From NCBI GenBank assembly GCA_037318855.1, contig CP134874.1:4279001-4343000 (forward strand): DNA of 64,000 bases. The letters are read 5' to 3'. Shown here one piece after another: positions 40,889-48,988 of the stretch. A model generated the notes under the pieces. That model was not told the origin of the DNA and made no database searches. It saw only the letters and a list, made by a program, of their open reading frames with translations. The first letter of the stretch is position 1; each line of letters opens with the position of its first letter. Both the position numbers and the translations under genes were made by a program. This DNA comes from Candidatus Sedimenticola sp. (ex Thyasira tokunagai). GTDB taxonomy: Bacteria > Pseudomonadota > Gammaproteobacteria > Chromatiales > Chromatiaceae.

Positions 40889-42385
40889 TTATCTCTTTTT
40901 TGCCGCTGCTTTCTTCGGTGCCGCTTTCTTCGGTGCCGCTTTCTTCTGGGCTGCTTTCTTCGCTGCCGCTTTCTTCGGTGCCGCCTTCTTCGGGGCCGCC
41001 TTCTTCGGTGCTGCTTTCTTCGCTGCCGCTTTCTTCGGGGCCGCCTTCTTCGGTGCCGCTTTCTTCGGTGCTGCTTTCTTCGGTGCCGCTTTCTTCGGGG
41101 CTGCTTTCTTCGGTGCTGCTTTCTTCGGGGCCGCCTTCTTCGGTGCTGCCTTCTTCGGTGCTGCCTTCTTCGGTGCTGCCTTCTTCGGTGCTGCCTTCTT
41201 CGGTGCTGCCTTCTTCGGTGCTGCCTTCTTCGGTGCTGCCTTCTTCGGTGCCGCTTTCTTCGGTGCCGCTTTCTTCGCTACCACTTTCTTCGGGGCTGCT
41301 TTCTTCGCTGCTGCTTTCTTCGGGGCTGCTTTCTTCGGTGCCGCCTTCTTCGCTGCCGCTTTCTTCGCTGCCGCTTTCTTCGGTGCCGCTTTCTTCGGGG
41401 CTGCTTTCTTCGCTGCTGCCTTCTTCGCTGCCGCTTTCTTCGGTGCCGCTTTCTTCGCTGCCGCTTTCTTCGGGGCTGCTTTCTTCGCTGCCGCCTTCTT
41501 CGGTGCCGCTTTCTTCGGTGCCACTTTCTTCGGTGCCGCTTTCTTCGGAGCCGTCTTCTTCGGGGCCGCCTTCTTCGCTGCTGCTTTCTTCGAGGCCTTC
41601 TTCTTATGTGCGCCTCTATTTGCCGCCATGATCTCAGCGATCAGCGCCTCTTCTTTGGTCTGCGCCCCTGCGTCAAGTGTGTCGTAACCGATAGGCACGG
41701 CGGCCTCCACCACCGGCTCTGTTTCGATCACTGTCGGCGGGGTCTCATCGATTATTTTACGGAGTTTACGATAAACCGCTTCGCTACTCGCCTCGGCATT
41801 CACCTGGCGTAGCTTTCCATGCATTTTGTAGTACTGCATGAGAGGACCGACCTGCAGCTCGTAGGCTCGCATGCGGTTGGCGATGATCTCTTCGTAGTCA
41901 TCAGCCCTGCGTCGAACACGGCCTCCACACTGGTCACAGACCCCCTCTACCCGAGGTGGGACGGTAAATACATTGTATTTGAAGCCACAGGCCCGACAAC
42001 TCTGCCGCCCCTCCAGACGCTCCATAAAGAGGTCGTGATCACCCTCCATCATGAGCACCAGATCTACCGGGAGGTTCATCGATTCCAACACTCCATCAAG
42101 GGCATCGGCCTGGACGGCTGATCGTGGAAACCCCTCAATCAGGAATCCATTTCGGATTTCAGGTTCCAGCAGGCGGTCTTTGAGGACGTCGCAGTTGATG
42201 TCATCGGGCACATGCTGCCCGGACTCCAGGTAAGGAGCAGCACGTTTGCCGTTTGGTGTGCCTGCCGCTACAGCTTCTCGCAGCATCTCACCGGTGGATA
42301 TACGAGGTATGCCATAATACCCGGTGAGTTTTTTAGCTTGGGTATCTTTTCCGGTACCCGGAGCGCCCAGTAGGACGATTCGCAT
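40889..42385 (-). CDS. adk: Adenylate kinase with long histone-H1-like tail
   Basis: A 498-residue fusion. Residues 1-218 are a long-form adenylate kinase: P-loop GAPGTGKDT (7-15), STGEMLREAV, FPRS (86-89), a zinc LID with two CxxC pairs (CRACGFKYN, CDQCGG) and the RRADDYEEIIANR motif. The P-loop has D14 where glycine is usual, and E84 replaces the usual aspartate. A linker (219-259) leads to residues 261-498, almost only KKAAP/KKAAA pentads (about 48), like the DNA-binding tails of histone H1 and AlgP. The ribosome-binding site AAGGAGG is strong. It neighbours pfp and hppA. The tail may bind nucleic acid or polyphosphate; this is inference. Confidence 0.93.
   Translation of the reverse strand: MRIVLLGAPGTGKDTQAKKLTGYYGIPRISTGEMLREAVAAGTPNGKRAAPYLESGQHVPDDINCDVLKDRLLEPEIRNGFLIEGFPRSAVQADALDGVLESMNLPVDLVLMMEGDHDLFMERLEGRQSCRACGFKYNVFTVPPRVEGVCDQCGGRVRRRADDYEEIIANRMRAYELQVGPLMQYYKMHGKLRQVNAEASSEAVYRKLRKIIDETPPTVIETEPVVEAAVPIGYDTLDAGAQTKEEALIAEIMAANRGAHKKKASKKAAAKKAAPKKTAPKKAAPKKVAPKKAAPKKAAAKKAAPKKAAAKKAAPKKAAAKKAAAKKAAPKKAAPKKAAAKKAAAKKAAPKKAAPKKAAAKKAAPKKVVAKKAAPKKAAPKKAAPKKAAPKKAAPKKAAPKKAAPKKAAPKKAAPKKAAPKKAAPKKAAPKKAAPKKAAPKKAAPKKAAPKKAAAKKAAPKKAAPKKAAPKKAAAKKAAQKKAAPKKAAPKKAAAKKR
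41142..41246. repeat. 15-bp minisatellite inside adk (seven exact copies)
   Basis: Seven identical head-to-tail copies of GGTGCTGCCTTCTTC, the middle of a longer array (about 40,900-41,600) of similar 15-base units encoding the AAPKK tail of adenylate kinase. Each unit is in frame, so gain or loss changes tail length without frameshift. Confidence 0.95.
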
Positions 42386-42639
42386 AGCGGTTCCCTCCTT
42401 GTTATTTTTCTATCATCTGCAGGTTAGTGCAATTTGCGTAATTAACTACATTTATACTCTTGATGGCGTAAATTAGCAGCAAATCAGGAAAATCCATGGC
42501 CGCATCCAACAATTGCATTGGCCGCAGAAAAAATGGTTAGTTACAGTAATCCCACAATTCCCGGAATGTCAATTAAAATGAAAGGTTAACGAGAATAGTT
42601 TATCCTTTCACCCCCTGCAACAAAGATCCCAGAAACAAG

Positions 42640-42984
42640 ATGCCAGAGATACCCGATATCACCGACAACGAGAACTGGATCATCCACACCACACTCATTG
42701 AGAGGTATGGTGAAGAGATTGACGTCCAGATTGCCGATGCTGAGATTCGTTTACAGCCGTCCGATCGGGAAGTAAGCTCCTGCCCTGTCTGGGTTTGGCA
42801 GTGGGAGGGATGTACCTTTGTCATCTTCAAAACCGGTGAGCACAGGTACCGCTGCCAGTTCTTCTATAAGTCCTACCATCAGTTCAATACCGGGGTGCGT
42901 GAGTACAAGGATCTCACCGAGTGTGCAGTCTCCCTATTACAGGTTCAGGCCGATCACGAGGCAAAAGAGCAGGGCGATCTATGA
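42640..42984 (+). CDS. Conserved hypothetical protein next to pfp
   Basis: A 114-residue soluble protein with an acidic N-terminus and a tryptophan-rich centre (NWIIHTTLIERYG, CPVWVWQWEG, RCQFFYKSYHQFNTG). No domain is recognised. Base composition is like its neighbours, and it lies 75 bases before pfp on the same strand, so it may be cotranscribed with pfp. It diverges from adk. Function cannot be given. Confidence 0.65.
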   Translation: MPEIPDITDNENWIIHTTLIERYGEEIDVQIADAEIRLQPSDREVSSCPVWVWQWEGCTFVIFKTGEHRYRCQFFYKSYHQFNTGVREYKDLTECAVSLLQVQADHEAKEQGDL

Positions 42985-43059
42985 CCACAGAGCTGATTCG
43001 GCTCCGCCAACATCAGCTACCATACATAATTTTTCTTTACGTAGAGAGGACAAGGAAGC

Positions 43060-44316
43060 ATGAGCATTAAGAACGCTTTCTATGCACAATCAGGCGGTGT
43101 GACCGCCGTCATCAACGCTTCTGCCTGCGGCGTCATCGAGACCGCACGCAATCACAGCGACAAAATCGGCACCGTATACGCAGGACGTAACGGCATCATC
43201 GGCGCTCTGACCGAGGAGCTGATCGATACCTCCCAGGAGTCTGCCGAGGATATATCCGCCCTCAAGCACACCCCATCAGGCGGTTTCGGCTCATGCCGTT
43301 TCAAACTGAAGAGTCTCGAAGAGAACAAGCGTGAGTACGAGCGCCTGATCGAGATTTTCAAGGCCCACAACATCGGCTACTTCTTCTACAACGGCGGCGG
43401 TGACTCTGCTGACACCTGCTACAAGGTGTCTCAGCTCTCCGAAAAGATGGGATATCCGGTACAAGCGATTCACGTGCCAAAAACCGTGGACAATGATCTG
43501 CCGATTACCGATAACTGCCCCGGCTTTGGCTCTGTAGCCAAATATATCGCCGTTTCCACCCTGGAGGCCTCCTTCGATGTACGCTCCATGGCCGCCACCT
43601 CCACCAAGGTATTTGTTATCGAGGTGATGGGCCGCCACGCCGGCTGGATCGCTGCTGCAGGCGCCCTGGTCGAGGACTACGGCATTCCCGTGGTCACGCT
43701 GTTCCCGGAGATCGAGTTCGATAAAGAGAAATTCCTCGCCAATGTTGACGCCAAGGTGAAAGAGCACGGCTTCTGCACTATTTGCGTCTCTGAAGGCGCC
43801 CACTATCCTGACGGTACCTTCCTGGCCGAGCAGGGTACCCGCGACTCCTTTGGCCATGCCCAATTGGGTGGTGCCGCACCGATCGTCGCCAACATGGTAA
43901 AAGAGGCGCTGGGTTACAAGTTCCACTGGGCGGTTGCAGATTACCTGCAGCGTGCTGCACGCCACCTCGCTTCCGAGTCTGATGTTGAGCAGGCCTATGC
44001 CCTCGGCCAGGCTGCTGTCGAAAAGGCACTGGAAGGGAAAAACTCCATTATGCCGACCGTAGTGCGCGAATCATCCACTCCCTACAAGTGGAGTATTGGC
44101 GAGGCACCTCTCTCAGAAGTGGCTAACGTCGAGAAGATGATGCCGATGGATTTCATCTCCGAGGACGGCTTTGGAGTCACCGATAAGTGCAAAGAGTATC
44201 TCTACCCGTTGATCAAGGGTGAGGCCTATCCTCCCTACGATGACAACGGGATGCCAAGCTATGTTACCCTGAAGCATGTGATGGTGGAAAAGAAGCTGGA
44301 TACATTCGAACTATAA
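43060..44316 (+). CDS. pfp: PPi-dependent 6-phosphofructokinase
   Basis: A 418-residue phosphofructokinase of the PPi-using group. The specificity residues are visible: aspartate in NGGGDSADT, at the place of the ATP-binding glycine of ATP-PFK, and lysine in PKTVDND, where ATP-PFK has PGTIDND. The catalytic VDNDLP, MGRHAGW and EGA motifs are intact. The enzyme is reversible, and in chemoautotrophs and methanotrophs it can also dephosphorylate sedoheptulose-1,7-bisphosphate and fructose-1,6-bisphosphate, yielding PPi. AAGGAAG before the ATG is a good binding site. A short hairpin terminator follows, then hppA. Confidence 0.95.
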   Translation: MSIKNAFYAQSGGVTAVINASACGVIETARNHSDKIGTVYAGRNGIIGALTEELIDTSQESAEDISALKHTPSGGFGSCRFKLKSLEENKREYERLIEIFKAHNIGYFFYNGGGDSADTCYKVSQLSEKMGYPVQAIHVPKTVDNDLPITDNCPGFGSVAKYIAVSTLEASFDVRSMAATSTKVFVIEVMGRHAGWIAAAGALVEDYGIPVVTLFPEIEFDKEKFLANVDAKVKEHGFCTICVSEGAHYPDGTFLAEQGTRDSFGHAQLGGAAPIVANMVKEALGYKFHWAVADYLQRAARHLASESDVEQAYALGQAAVEKALEGKNSIMPTVVRESSTPYKWSIGEAPLSEVANVEKMMPMDFISEDGFGVTDKCKEYLYPLIKGEAYPPYDDNGMPSYVTLKHVMVEKKLDTFEL

Positions 44317-44332
44317 AGCCATTAAAAATATT

Positions 44333-44354
44333 GGGGCATTTATGCCCCTTTATT
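44333..44354 (+). terminator. Probable terminator after pfp
   Basis: GGGGCAT-TT-ATGCCCC hairpin followed by TTTATTTT, 17 bases after the pfp stop. The stem is short and the T-run interrupted, so some readthrough into hppA is possible. Confidence 0.6.
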
Positions 44355-44595
44355 TTGCCGAATTGATCAGAGTCAATAGAATTTCGGCTCGGAATGGAGG
44401 ATATTGGTAACCTTTGATTATAGAGAGTAGAGTACCATTCGGATTTGTACACCATTAATGAATCCACTCCATCGGTCGACCCATGTTGGTAACATCAAGA
44501 GTCTGCCCCATGGATTGTACTGCTCCATGTATTTACAATAACGTCCTGACTGCAACAATAACTTCAAGTTTTTTTTAGAAATAAGGGGAAAAATC

Positions 44596-46635
44596 GTGAG
44601 CACCGAACTACTTTTCGCCCTGGCCTGCGCTGCTGCTGCGCTCGTCTACGGCTTTGTATCCGTCAAGTGGATACTTGCACAACCGGAAGGTAACGACCGG
44701 ATGAAAGAGATCGCAGGCGCTATACAAGAGGGCGCCAGCGCCTACTTAAACCGCCAGTACACCGCCATTGGCATCGTTGGTGTAATCATGTTTGCCGTCC
44801 TCTGGGTGGCACTCAGTTCTTCCACCGCCATCGGTTTTGCGATCGGTGCAATCCTCTCCGGTGCTGCCGGCTACATCGGCATGAACATCTCAGTACGCGC
44901 CAACCTGCGTACCGCTGAGGCGGCCCATCAGGGGCTCAACGCCGCACTGCAGGTCGCCTTCCGCGGCGGCGCCATCACCGGCATGCTGGTGGTTGGCTTG
45001 GGTCTGCTGGGTGTGGCCGGTTACTATGCCATCCTCAACCAGATGGGCATCTCTGATGCCGACGCGCTCCACGCTCTGGTTGGCCTCGCCTTCGGTGGTT
45101 CCCTGATCTCCATCTTTGCTCGTCTTGGTGGCGGTATCTTCACCAAGGGTGCGGATGTCGGTGCTGATATCGTCGGTAAGGTAGAGGCCGGCATCCCTGA
45201 GGATGATCCACGCAACCCTGCGGTTATTGCCGATAACGTCGGTGACAATGTGGGTGACTGTGCCGGCATGGCCGCCGATCTGTTCGAGACCTACGCGGTT
45301 ACCGTGGTTGCCACCATGCTGCTTGGCAGCCTGCTGGTCACCAGTACCGAGGCGATCGTCTACCCACTGGTGCTCGGCGGCGTCTCCATTATTGCCTCCA
45401 TCATCGGTACCTACTTCGTCAAGACAAATGAAGGCGATACCAAGATCATGATCGCCCTCTATAAGGGCTTGGCAGTAGCCGGCGTCCTCGCTGCGGTGGC
45501 TTTCTACTTCGTCACCGACTACATGATGGGCGATGCGGTTATCATGGTAGGCGAAGCAACCGTCGCCAATCCCACCATGGCACTGTTTGGAGCCTCACTG
45601 ATCGGTCTGGCGCTGACTGCAGCCATGGTAGTGATCACCGAGTACTACACCGCTACCGAGTTCAACCCGGTGAAAAAAATCGCTGAGGCCTCCACCACTG
45701 GTGACGGTACCAACGTGATTGCCGGCCTGGGCGTCTCCATGAAGTCCACCGCTGCACCGGTACTGGCTGTCTGTGCCTCTATCTGGGGTGCCTACGAACT
45801 GGCAGGCCTCTACGGCATCGCCATCGCCGCCACCTCCATGCTCTCCATGAGTGGCATCATCGTTGCTCTTGACGCCTACGGCCCGATCACCGACAACGCC
45901 GGTGGTATCGCCGAGATGGCCGAGCTGGATGAGAAGATCCGCAACATCACCGATCCTCTGGACGCCGTGGGTAACACCACCAAAGCGGTCACCAAAGGTT
46001 ACGCCATCGGCTCTGCCGGTCTGGCTGCGCTGGTACTGTTTGCTGACTTCACCCACTCTCTTGAGAGTGCCGGCAAGATGGTCAGCTTCGACCTCTCCAA
46101 CCACATGGTCATCATCGGCCTGTTCATTGGCGGCCTGGTACCTTACCTGTTTGGTGCTATGGCAATGGAAGCTGTCGGCCGCGCTGCAGGCGGTATCGTC
46201 AACGAGGTACGTCGTCAGTTCCGCGAGAAACCCGGCATCATGGATCACAGCGAAAAGCCCGACTACGGCAGAGCTGTGGATATGCTGACCAAAGCAGCTA
46301 TCAAGGAGATGATCATTCCTTCGCTGCTGCCTATCGCGGTTCCTGTGATCGTCGGTCTGACCCTGGGTGCTCAGGCACTGGGTGGCCTGCTGATCGGTAC
46401 TATCGTTACCGGCCTCTTCGTTGCCATCTCCATGACCACCGGTGGTGGCGCATGGGACAATGCCAAGAAGTATATCGAGGATGGTAACTTCGGCGGCAAA
46501 GGCTCCGACGCCCACAAAGCGGCGGTTACCGGTGATACCGTAGGCGACCCCTACAAAGATACTGCCGGCCCTGCCGTTAACCCGCTGATCAAGATCATCA
46601 ACATCGTTGCACTCTTGATCGTGCCACTGCTATAA
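44596..46635 (+). CDS. hppA: H+-translocating membrane pyrophosphatase, K+-independent type
   Basis: A 679-residue proton pump with about 16 membrane helices that couples PPi hydrolysis to H+ translocation, or makes PPi from a proton gradient. The active-site block GADIVGKVEAGIPEDDPRNP and DNVGDNVGDCAGMAADLFE are intact. Lysine 463 in GNTTKA is the mark of the K+-independent class (K+-dependent enzymes have alanine). Translation starts at GTG after AAGGGGAAAAATC. With pfp it forms a PPi production and use pair. A strong terminator follows. Confidence 0.97.
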   Translation: MSTELLFALACAAAALVYGFVSVKWILAQPEGNDRMKEIAGAIQEGASAYLNRQYTAIGIVGVIMFAVLWVALSSSTAIGFAIGAILSGAAGYIGMNISVRANLRTAEAAHQGLNAALQVAFRGGAITGMLVVGLGLLGVAGYYAILNQMGISDADALHALVGLAFGGSLISIFARLGGGIFTKGADVGADIVGKVEAGIPEDDPRNPAVIADNVGDNVGDCAGMAADLFETYAVTVVATMLLGSLLVTSTEAIVYPLVLGGVSIIASIIGTYFVKTNEGDTKIMIALYKGLAVAGVLAAVAFYFVTDYMMGDAVIMVGEATVANPTMALFGASLIGLALTAAMVVITEYYTATEFNPVKKIAEASTTGDGTNVIAGLGVSMKSTAAPVLAVCASIWGAYELAGLYGIAIAATSMLSMSGIIVALDAYGPITDNAGGIAEMAELDEKIRNITDPLDAVGNTTKAVTKGYAIGSAGLAALVLFADFTHSLESAGKMVSFDLSNHMVIIGLFIGGLVPYLFGAMAMEAVGRAAGGIVNEVRRQFREKPGIMDHSEKPDYGRAVDMLTKAAIKEMIIPSLLPIAVPVIVGLTLGAQALGGLLIGTIVTGLFVAISMTTGGGAWDNAKKYIEDGNFGGKGSDAHKAAVTGDTVGDPYKDTAGPAVNPLIKIINIVALLIVPLL

Positions 46636-46658
46636 GCTGGACTTACCGGCTTTAAGCG

Positions 46659-46685
46659 AAAAGGGGGCTTCGGCCCCCTTTTTTT
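46659..46685 (+). terminator. Rho-independent terminator after hppA
   Basis: AAAAGGGGGC-TTCG-GCCCCCTTTTTTT: a GC-rich hairpin with the stable TTCG loop and a T-run. A second, weaker hairpin (AGGTCGGTG-AACT-CACCGACCT) lies at 46738-46759. Confidence 0.95.
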
Positions 46686-46815
46686 GTGCCAAAACTGGAC
46701 AGCTTCCAGCTCAGCCCTTACCCTTAGCGCCATCTGAGGTCGGTGAACTCACCGACCTTCTTTATTATTCATCCGGATAGTCCGTATATCTGAATATGGT
46801 TCCCAAGGTAGTCTA

Positions 46816-47349
46816 ATGAAAGTATGTATTCTCTCCGATAGTCACGACCATATTCCGTTACTGGACGCAGCTGCCGCCGAGGCGAAAGCCAAAGGTGCAG
46901 AGGCTATCCTCCACTGTGGTGATGTGGTGGCACCCAGCACCCTTAAATGCCTCAACAAGCACGGGCTACCGGTGCATGTCATTCACGGCAATAACACCGG
47001 CGACCTCTACACTCTGGGTAAGCTGATGACACAGCCCGGCAATGTCATTGAGTATCATGGCATGGACGCCGGGGTGAAATTGGCCGGCAAAAGAATTTTT
47101 CTGGTCCACTACCCCCACTATGCCCGCGCCATGGCCACAACAGGTGACTGGGATCTGGTCTGTTGCGGTCATAGCCATAACTTGAAGATCCAATATTTGG
47201 ATAATATCAGGGGTGGCAAAACCCCTCTGATCAACCCAGGCACCGTCGGCGGCGTCGGCGGCTCTCCCGCTACCTACCTAATGGCAGACCTTGAGAAAAT
47301 GACCTTTGATTCCCACGAAATATCCAAGAGCATTGAGCACAACACATGA
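46816..47349 (+). CDS. YfcE/MJ0936-type metallophosphoesterase
   Basis: A 177-residue calcineurin-like phosphodiesterase. Metal-binding motifs are in order: SDSHDH (7-12), HCGDVV, HGNNTGD, then VCCGHSHN and NPGT near the C-terminus. Such enzymes hydrolyse phosphodiesters in vitro, but physiological substrates are mostly unknown. AAGG precedes the ATG by eight bases. Its stop overlaps the moaC start by four bases. Confidence 0.92.
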   Translation: MKVCILSDSHDHIPLLDAAAAEAKAKGAEAILHCGDVVAPSTLKCLNKHGLPVHVIHGNNTGDLYTLGKLMTQPGNVIEYHGMDAGVKLAGKRIFLVHYPHYARAMATTGDWDLVCCGHSHNLKIQYLDNIRGGKTPLINPGTVGGVGGSPATYLMADLEKMTFDSHEISKSIEHNT

Positions 47350-47819
47350 GCGAACTAACTCACTTCAATCAGGCCGGTGAAGCCCATATGGTGGATGTTG
47401 GCGCCAAGGAGACCACTCACCGTACAGCGGTCACTGAGGGGCGGATCACCATGGAACCCTCAACCCTGGAGCTGATCCGCCAAGGTGGCCATAAGAAGGG
47501 GGATGTATTGGGAATCGCCCGAGTGGCAGGCATCATGGCGGCAAAAAAGACCTCTGATCTGGTCCCTCTGTGCCACCCGCTGGCCCTTACCAATGTCAAT
47601 ATTGAGCTAACTCCCGAGATAGAGTCGTCCAGCGTATACTGCCTCACCACGGTAAAAACCAACGGCCAGACCGGAGTCGAAATGGAGGCGCTCTGCGCCA
47701 CCCAGGTCGCCCTACTAACGATCTACGATATGTGCAAAGCGGTGGACCGGGGAATGCGTATCGACCAGGTGCAGCTGCTGGAGAAGGATGGCGGCAAGTC
47801 CGGGCACTGGAAAAGATAA
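47346..47819 (+). CDS. moaC: Cyclic pyranopterin monophosphate synthase
   Basis: Second enzyme of molybdenum cofactor synthesis, acting after MoaA. It has 157 residues, the normal length. Motifs: ETTHRTAVTEGRITM, the active-site lysines in GIMAAKKTSDLVPLCHPL, and VKTNGQTGVEMEAL. The C-terminal MCKAVDRGMRI and LLEKDGGKSGHW are standard. It overlaps the phosphoesterase by four bases. Before MITE insertion it would have been immediately followed by engB (stop TAA, then TTG). Confidence 0.96.
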   Translation: MSELTHFNQAGEAHMVDVGAKETTHRTAVTEGRITMEPSTLELIRQGGHKKGDVLGIARVAGIMAAKKTSDLVPLCHPLALTNVNIELTPEIESSSVYCLTTVKTNGQTGVEMEALCATQVALLTIYDMCKAVDRGMRIDQVQLLEKDGGKSGHWKR

Positions 47820-47820
47820 A

Positions 47821-48067
47821 TTGAACCTAGAATCCTCAGTTGGACAGGGTGGAGAGTGCGCTTGGATTGGTGCAGTACAAGGCACAACGACGAGGAATAG
47901 TCATTCTATTCCAAGGAGTTGTAACGCCGTAATGCGCCAATCCAAGTGTGCTATCCGCCCTGTAGCGTTATTCACCCGGAGAGTGAAAGATGCAATCGTG
48001 GTCAATGTAATTAAACCCAATACCTTGCCCGTAGAATGGAGCGGTCAACTGAGGATTCTAGGTTGAA
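47821..48067. repeat. 237-bp MITE with perfect 17-bp inverted ends and TTGAA duplication
   Basis: CCTAGAATCCTCAGTTG (47826-47842) and its exact inverse (48046-48062) are bounded by TTGAA on both sides (47821-47825, 48063-48067). Inside, 47844-47873 and 47934-47963 form a further 30-base stem with about six mismatches. There is no coding capacity. The right-hand TTGAA contains the engB start codon. Confidence 0.85.
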
Positions 48068-48701
48068 CCCTTACTACCATCAGGCCCATTTTCTCACTAG
48101 TGCCGCCAAACTCTCCCAGGCGCCTGAGGATAGCGGTATGGAGGTCGCCTTCGCCGGGCGCTCCAACGCCGGCAAGTCGAGCGCCCTCAACACCCTTTGC
48201 CAGAAGAAAAGTCTTGCCCGTACCAGTAAAACTCCCGGCAGAACCCAGCTGCTTAACTTTTTTGCCCTCAATGACGATCACCGCCTTGTGGATCTTCCCG
48301 GCTACGGCTACGCCAAGGTAGCTGAACAGGTCAAGAAACAGTGGCAGGCAGAACTTGCATCCTATCTTGAGAATAGGAATTCGTTGAAGGGGATCGTGCT
48401 GTTGATGGATGTACGCCACCCAATGAAGGCGTTTGACCTGCAGATGTTGGAGTGGAGCAGTGAAATCGGTCTACCGACCCATATCCTCCTGACCAAAGCG
48501 GACAAATTGAAACATGGAGCCGCCTCCAACAGCTTGCTGCAGGTGAGAAAAGCATTGAAGAGTTTCGGTGATGGAAAGATCACCGTGCAGCTGTTCTCCT
48601 CCCTTAAACGGCAGGGTGTAGATGAGGCCCACAGTGTCCTTGACCGACTGTTTAGTCTGGACGACAGTGAAATCGAAACAAAAAAAGACCCCGGAGCCTA
48701 A
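48063..48701 (+). CDS. engB: Ribosome-biogenesis GTP-binding protein EngB (YihA/YsxC)
   Basis: A small GTPase needed for 50S subunit assembly and cell division. G1 is GRSNAGKSSAL, G3 DLPGYGYAKV and G4 TKADKL; all are intact. From TTG 48063 (start NPYYHQAHFLTSAAKLSQ) the protein has 212 residues and matches family N-termini. GAGGA seven bases before this TTG lies in the MITE end. An alternative ATG at 48036, inside the MITE, would add nine residues (MERSTEDSR). Either way, expression signals now come from the inserted element. Confidence 0.93.
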   Translation: MNPYYHQAHFLTSAAKLSQAPEDSGMEVAFAGRSNAGKSSALNTLCQKKSLARTSKTPGRTQLLNFFALNDDHRLVDLPGYGYAKVAEQVKKQWQAELASYLENRNSLKGIVLLMDVRHPMKAFDLQMLEWSSEIGLPTHILLTKADKLKHGAASNSLLQVRKALKSFGDGKITVQLFSSLKRQGVDEAHSVLDRLFSLDDSEIETKKDPGA

Positions 48702-48729
48702 AAGGGGGAGTCACGGCATCCAGGGTCTT
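48685..48729 (+). other. Hairpin at the engB 3' end
   Basis: AAGACCCCGGA and TCCAGGGTCTT pair with one G-T mismatch across 23 bases, starting inside the last engB codons. No T-run follows, so it may stabilise the mRNA end or act as a weak terminator. Further short palindromes (CCGGCATTTGCATGCCGG) lie downstream. The rest of 48730-48988 has no recognised feature. Confidence 0.4.
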
Positions 48730-48988
48730 ACCGCCCGGCATTTGCATGCCGGAGCAAGGCCGCCCGGGGAGAAGCGGCCCCACGTCAACTGACGCTTAAA
48801 CAATACGACCTCCAAGTTTCCATAGAGTTCACTCCCAGTGTAGTCCTTAATTGACAAGAGGAAAGAGTAATACGGGATAGGAGAATAGTTCGTTAAACCA
48901 CAAAAATTCTGATAGAAAATAAAGGATGAAAAAATTTCAGGAGAGCGCATGCTTCTGGAATCCATAATGATATAGCCGGAGGTTCCAC

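Noticed and set aside
41137..41250. CRISPR-like tandem repeats in adk
   Set aside because: Fifteen-base in-frame units with no spacers; a coding minisatellite.
40882..41631. Plus-strand ORF of 249 codons, rich in SSVPLSS repeats
   Set aside because: It is the complement of the adk 15-bp array; the minus frame continues into a complete adenylate kinase domain with a strong ribosome-binding site.
45595..46515. 306-codon minus-strand ORF, histidine- and aspartate-rich
   Set aside because: Shadow of hppA; composition is the complement of a membrane protein.
47788..48066. 92-codon ORF across the engB MITE
   Set aside because: It overlaps the end of moaC and the palindromic MITE; no domain and no Shine-Dalgarno.
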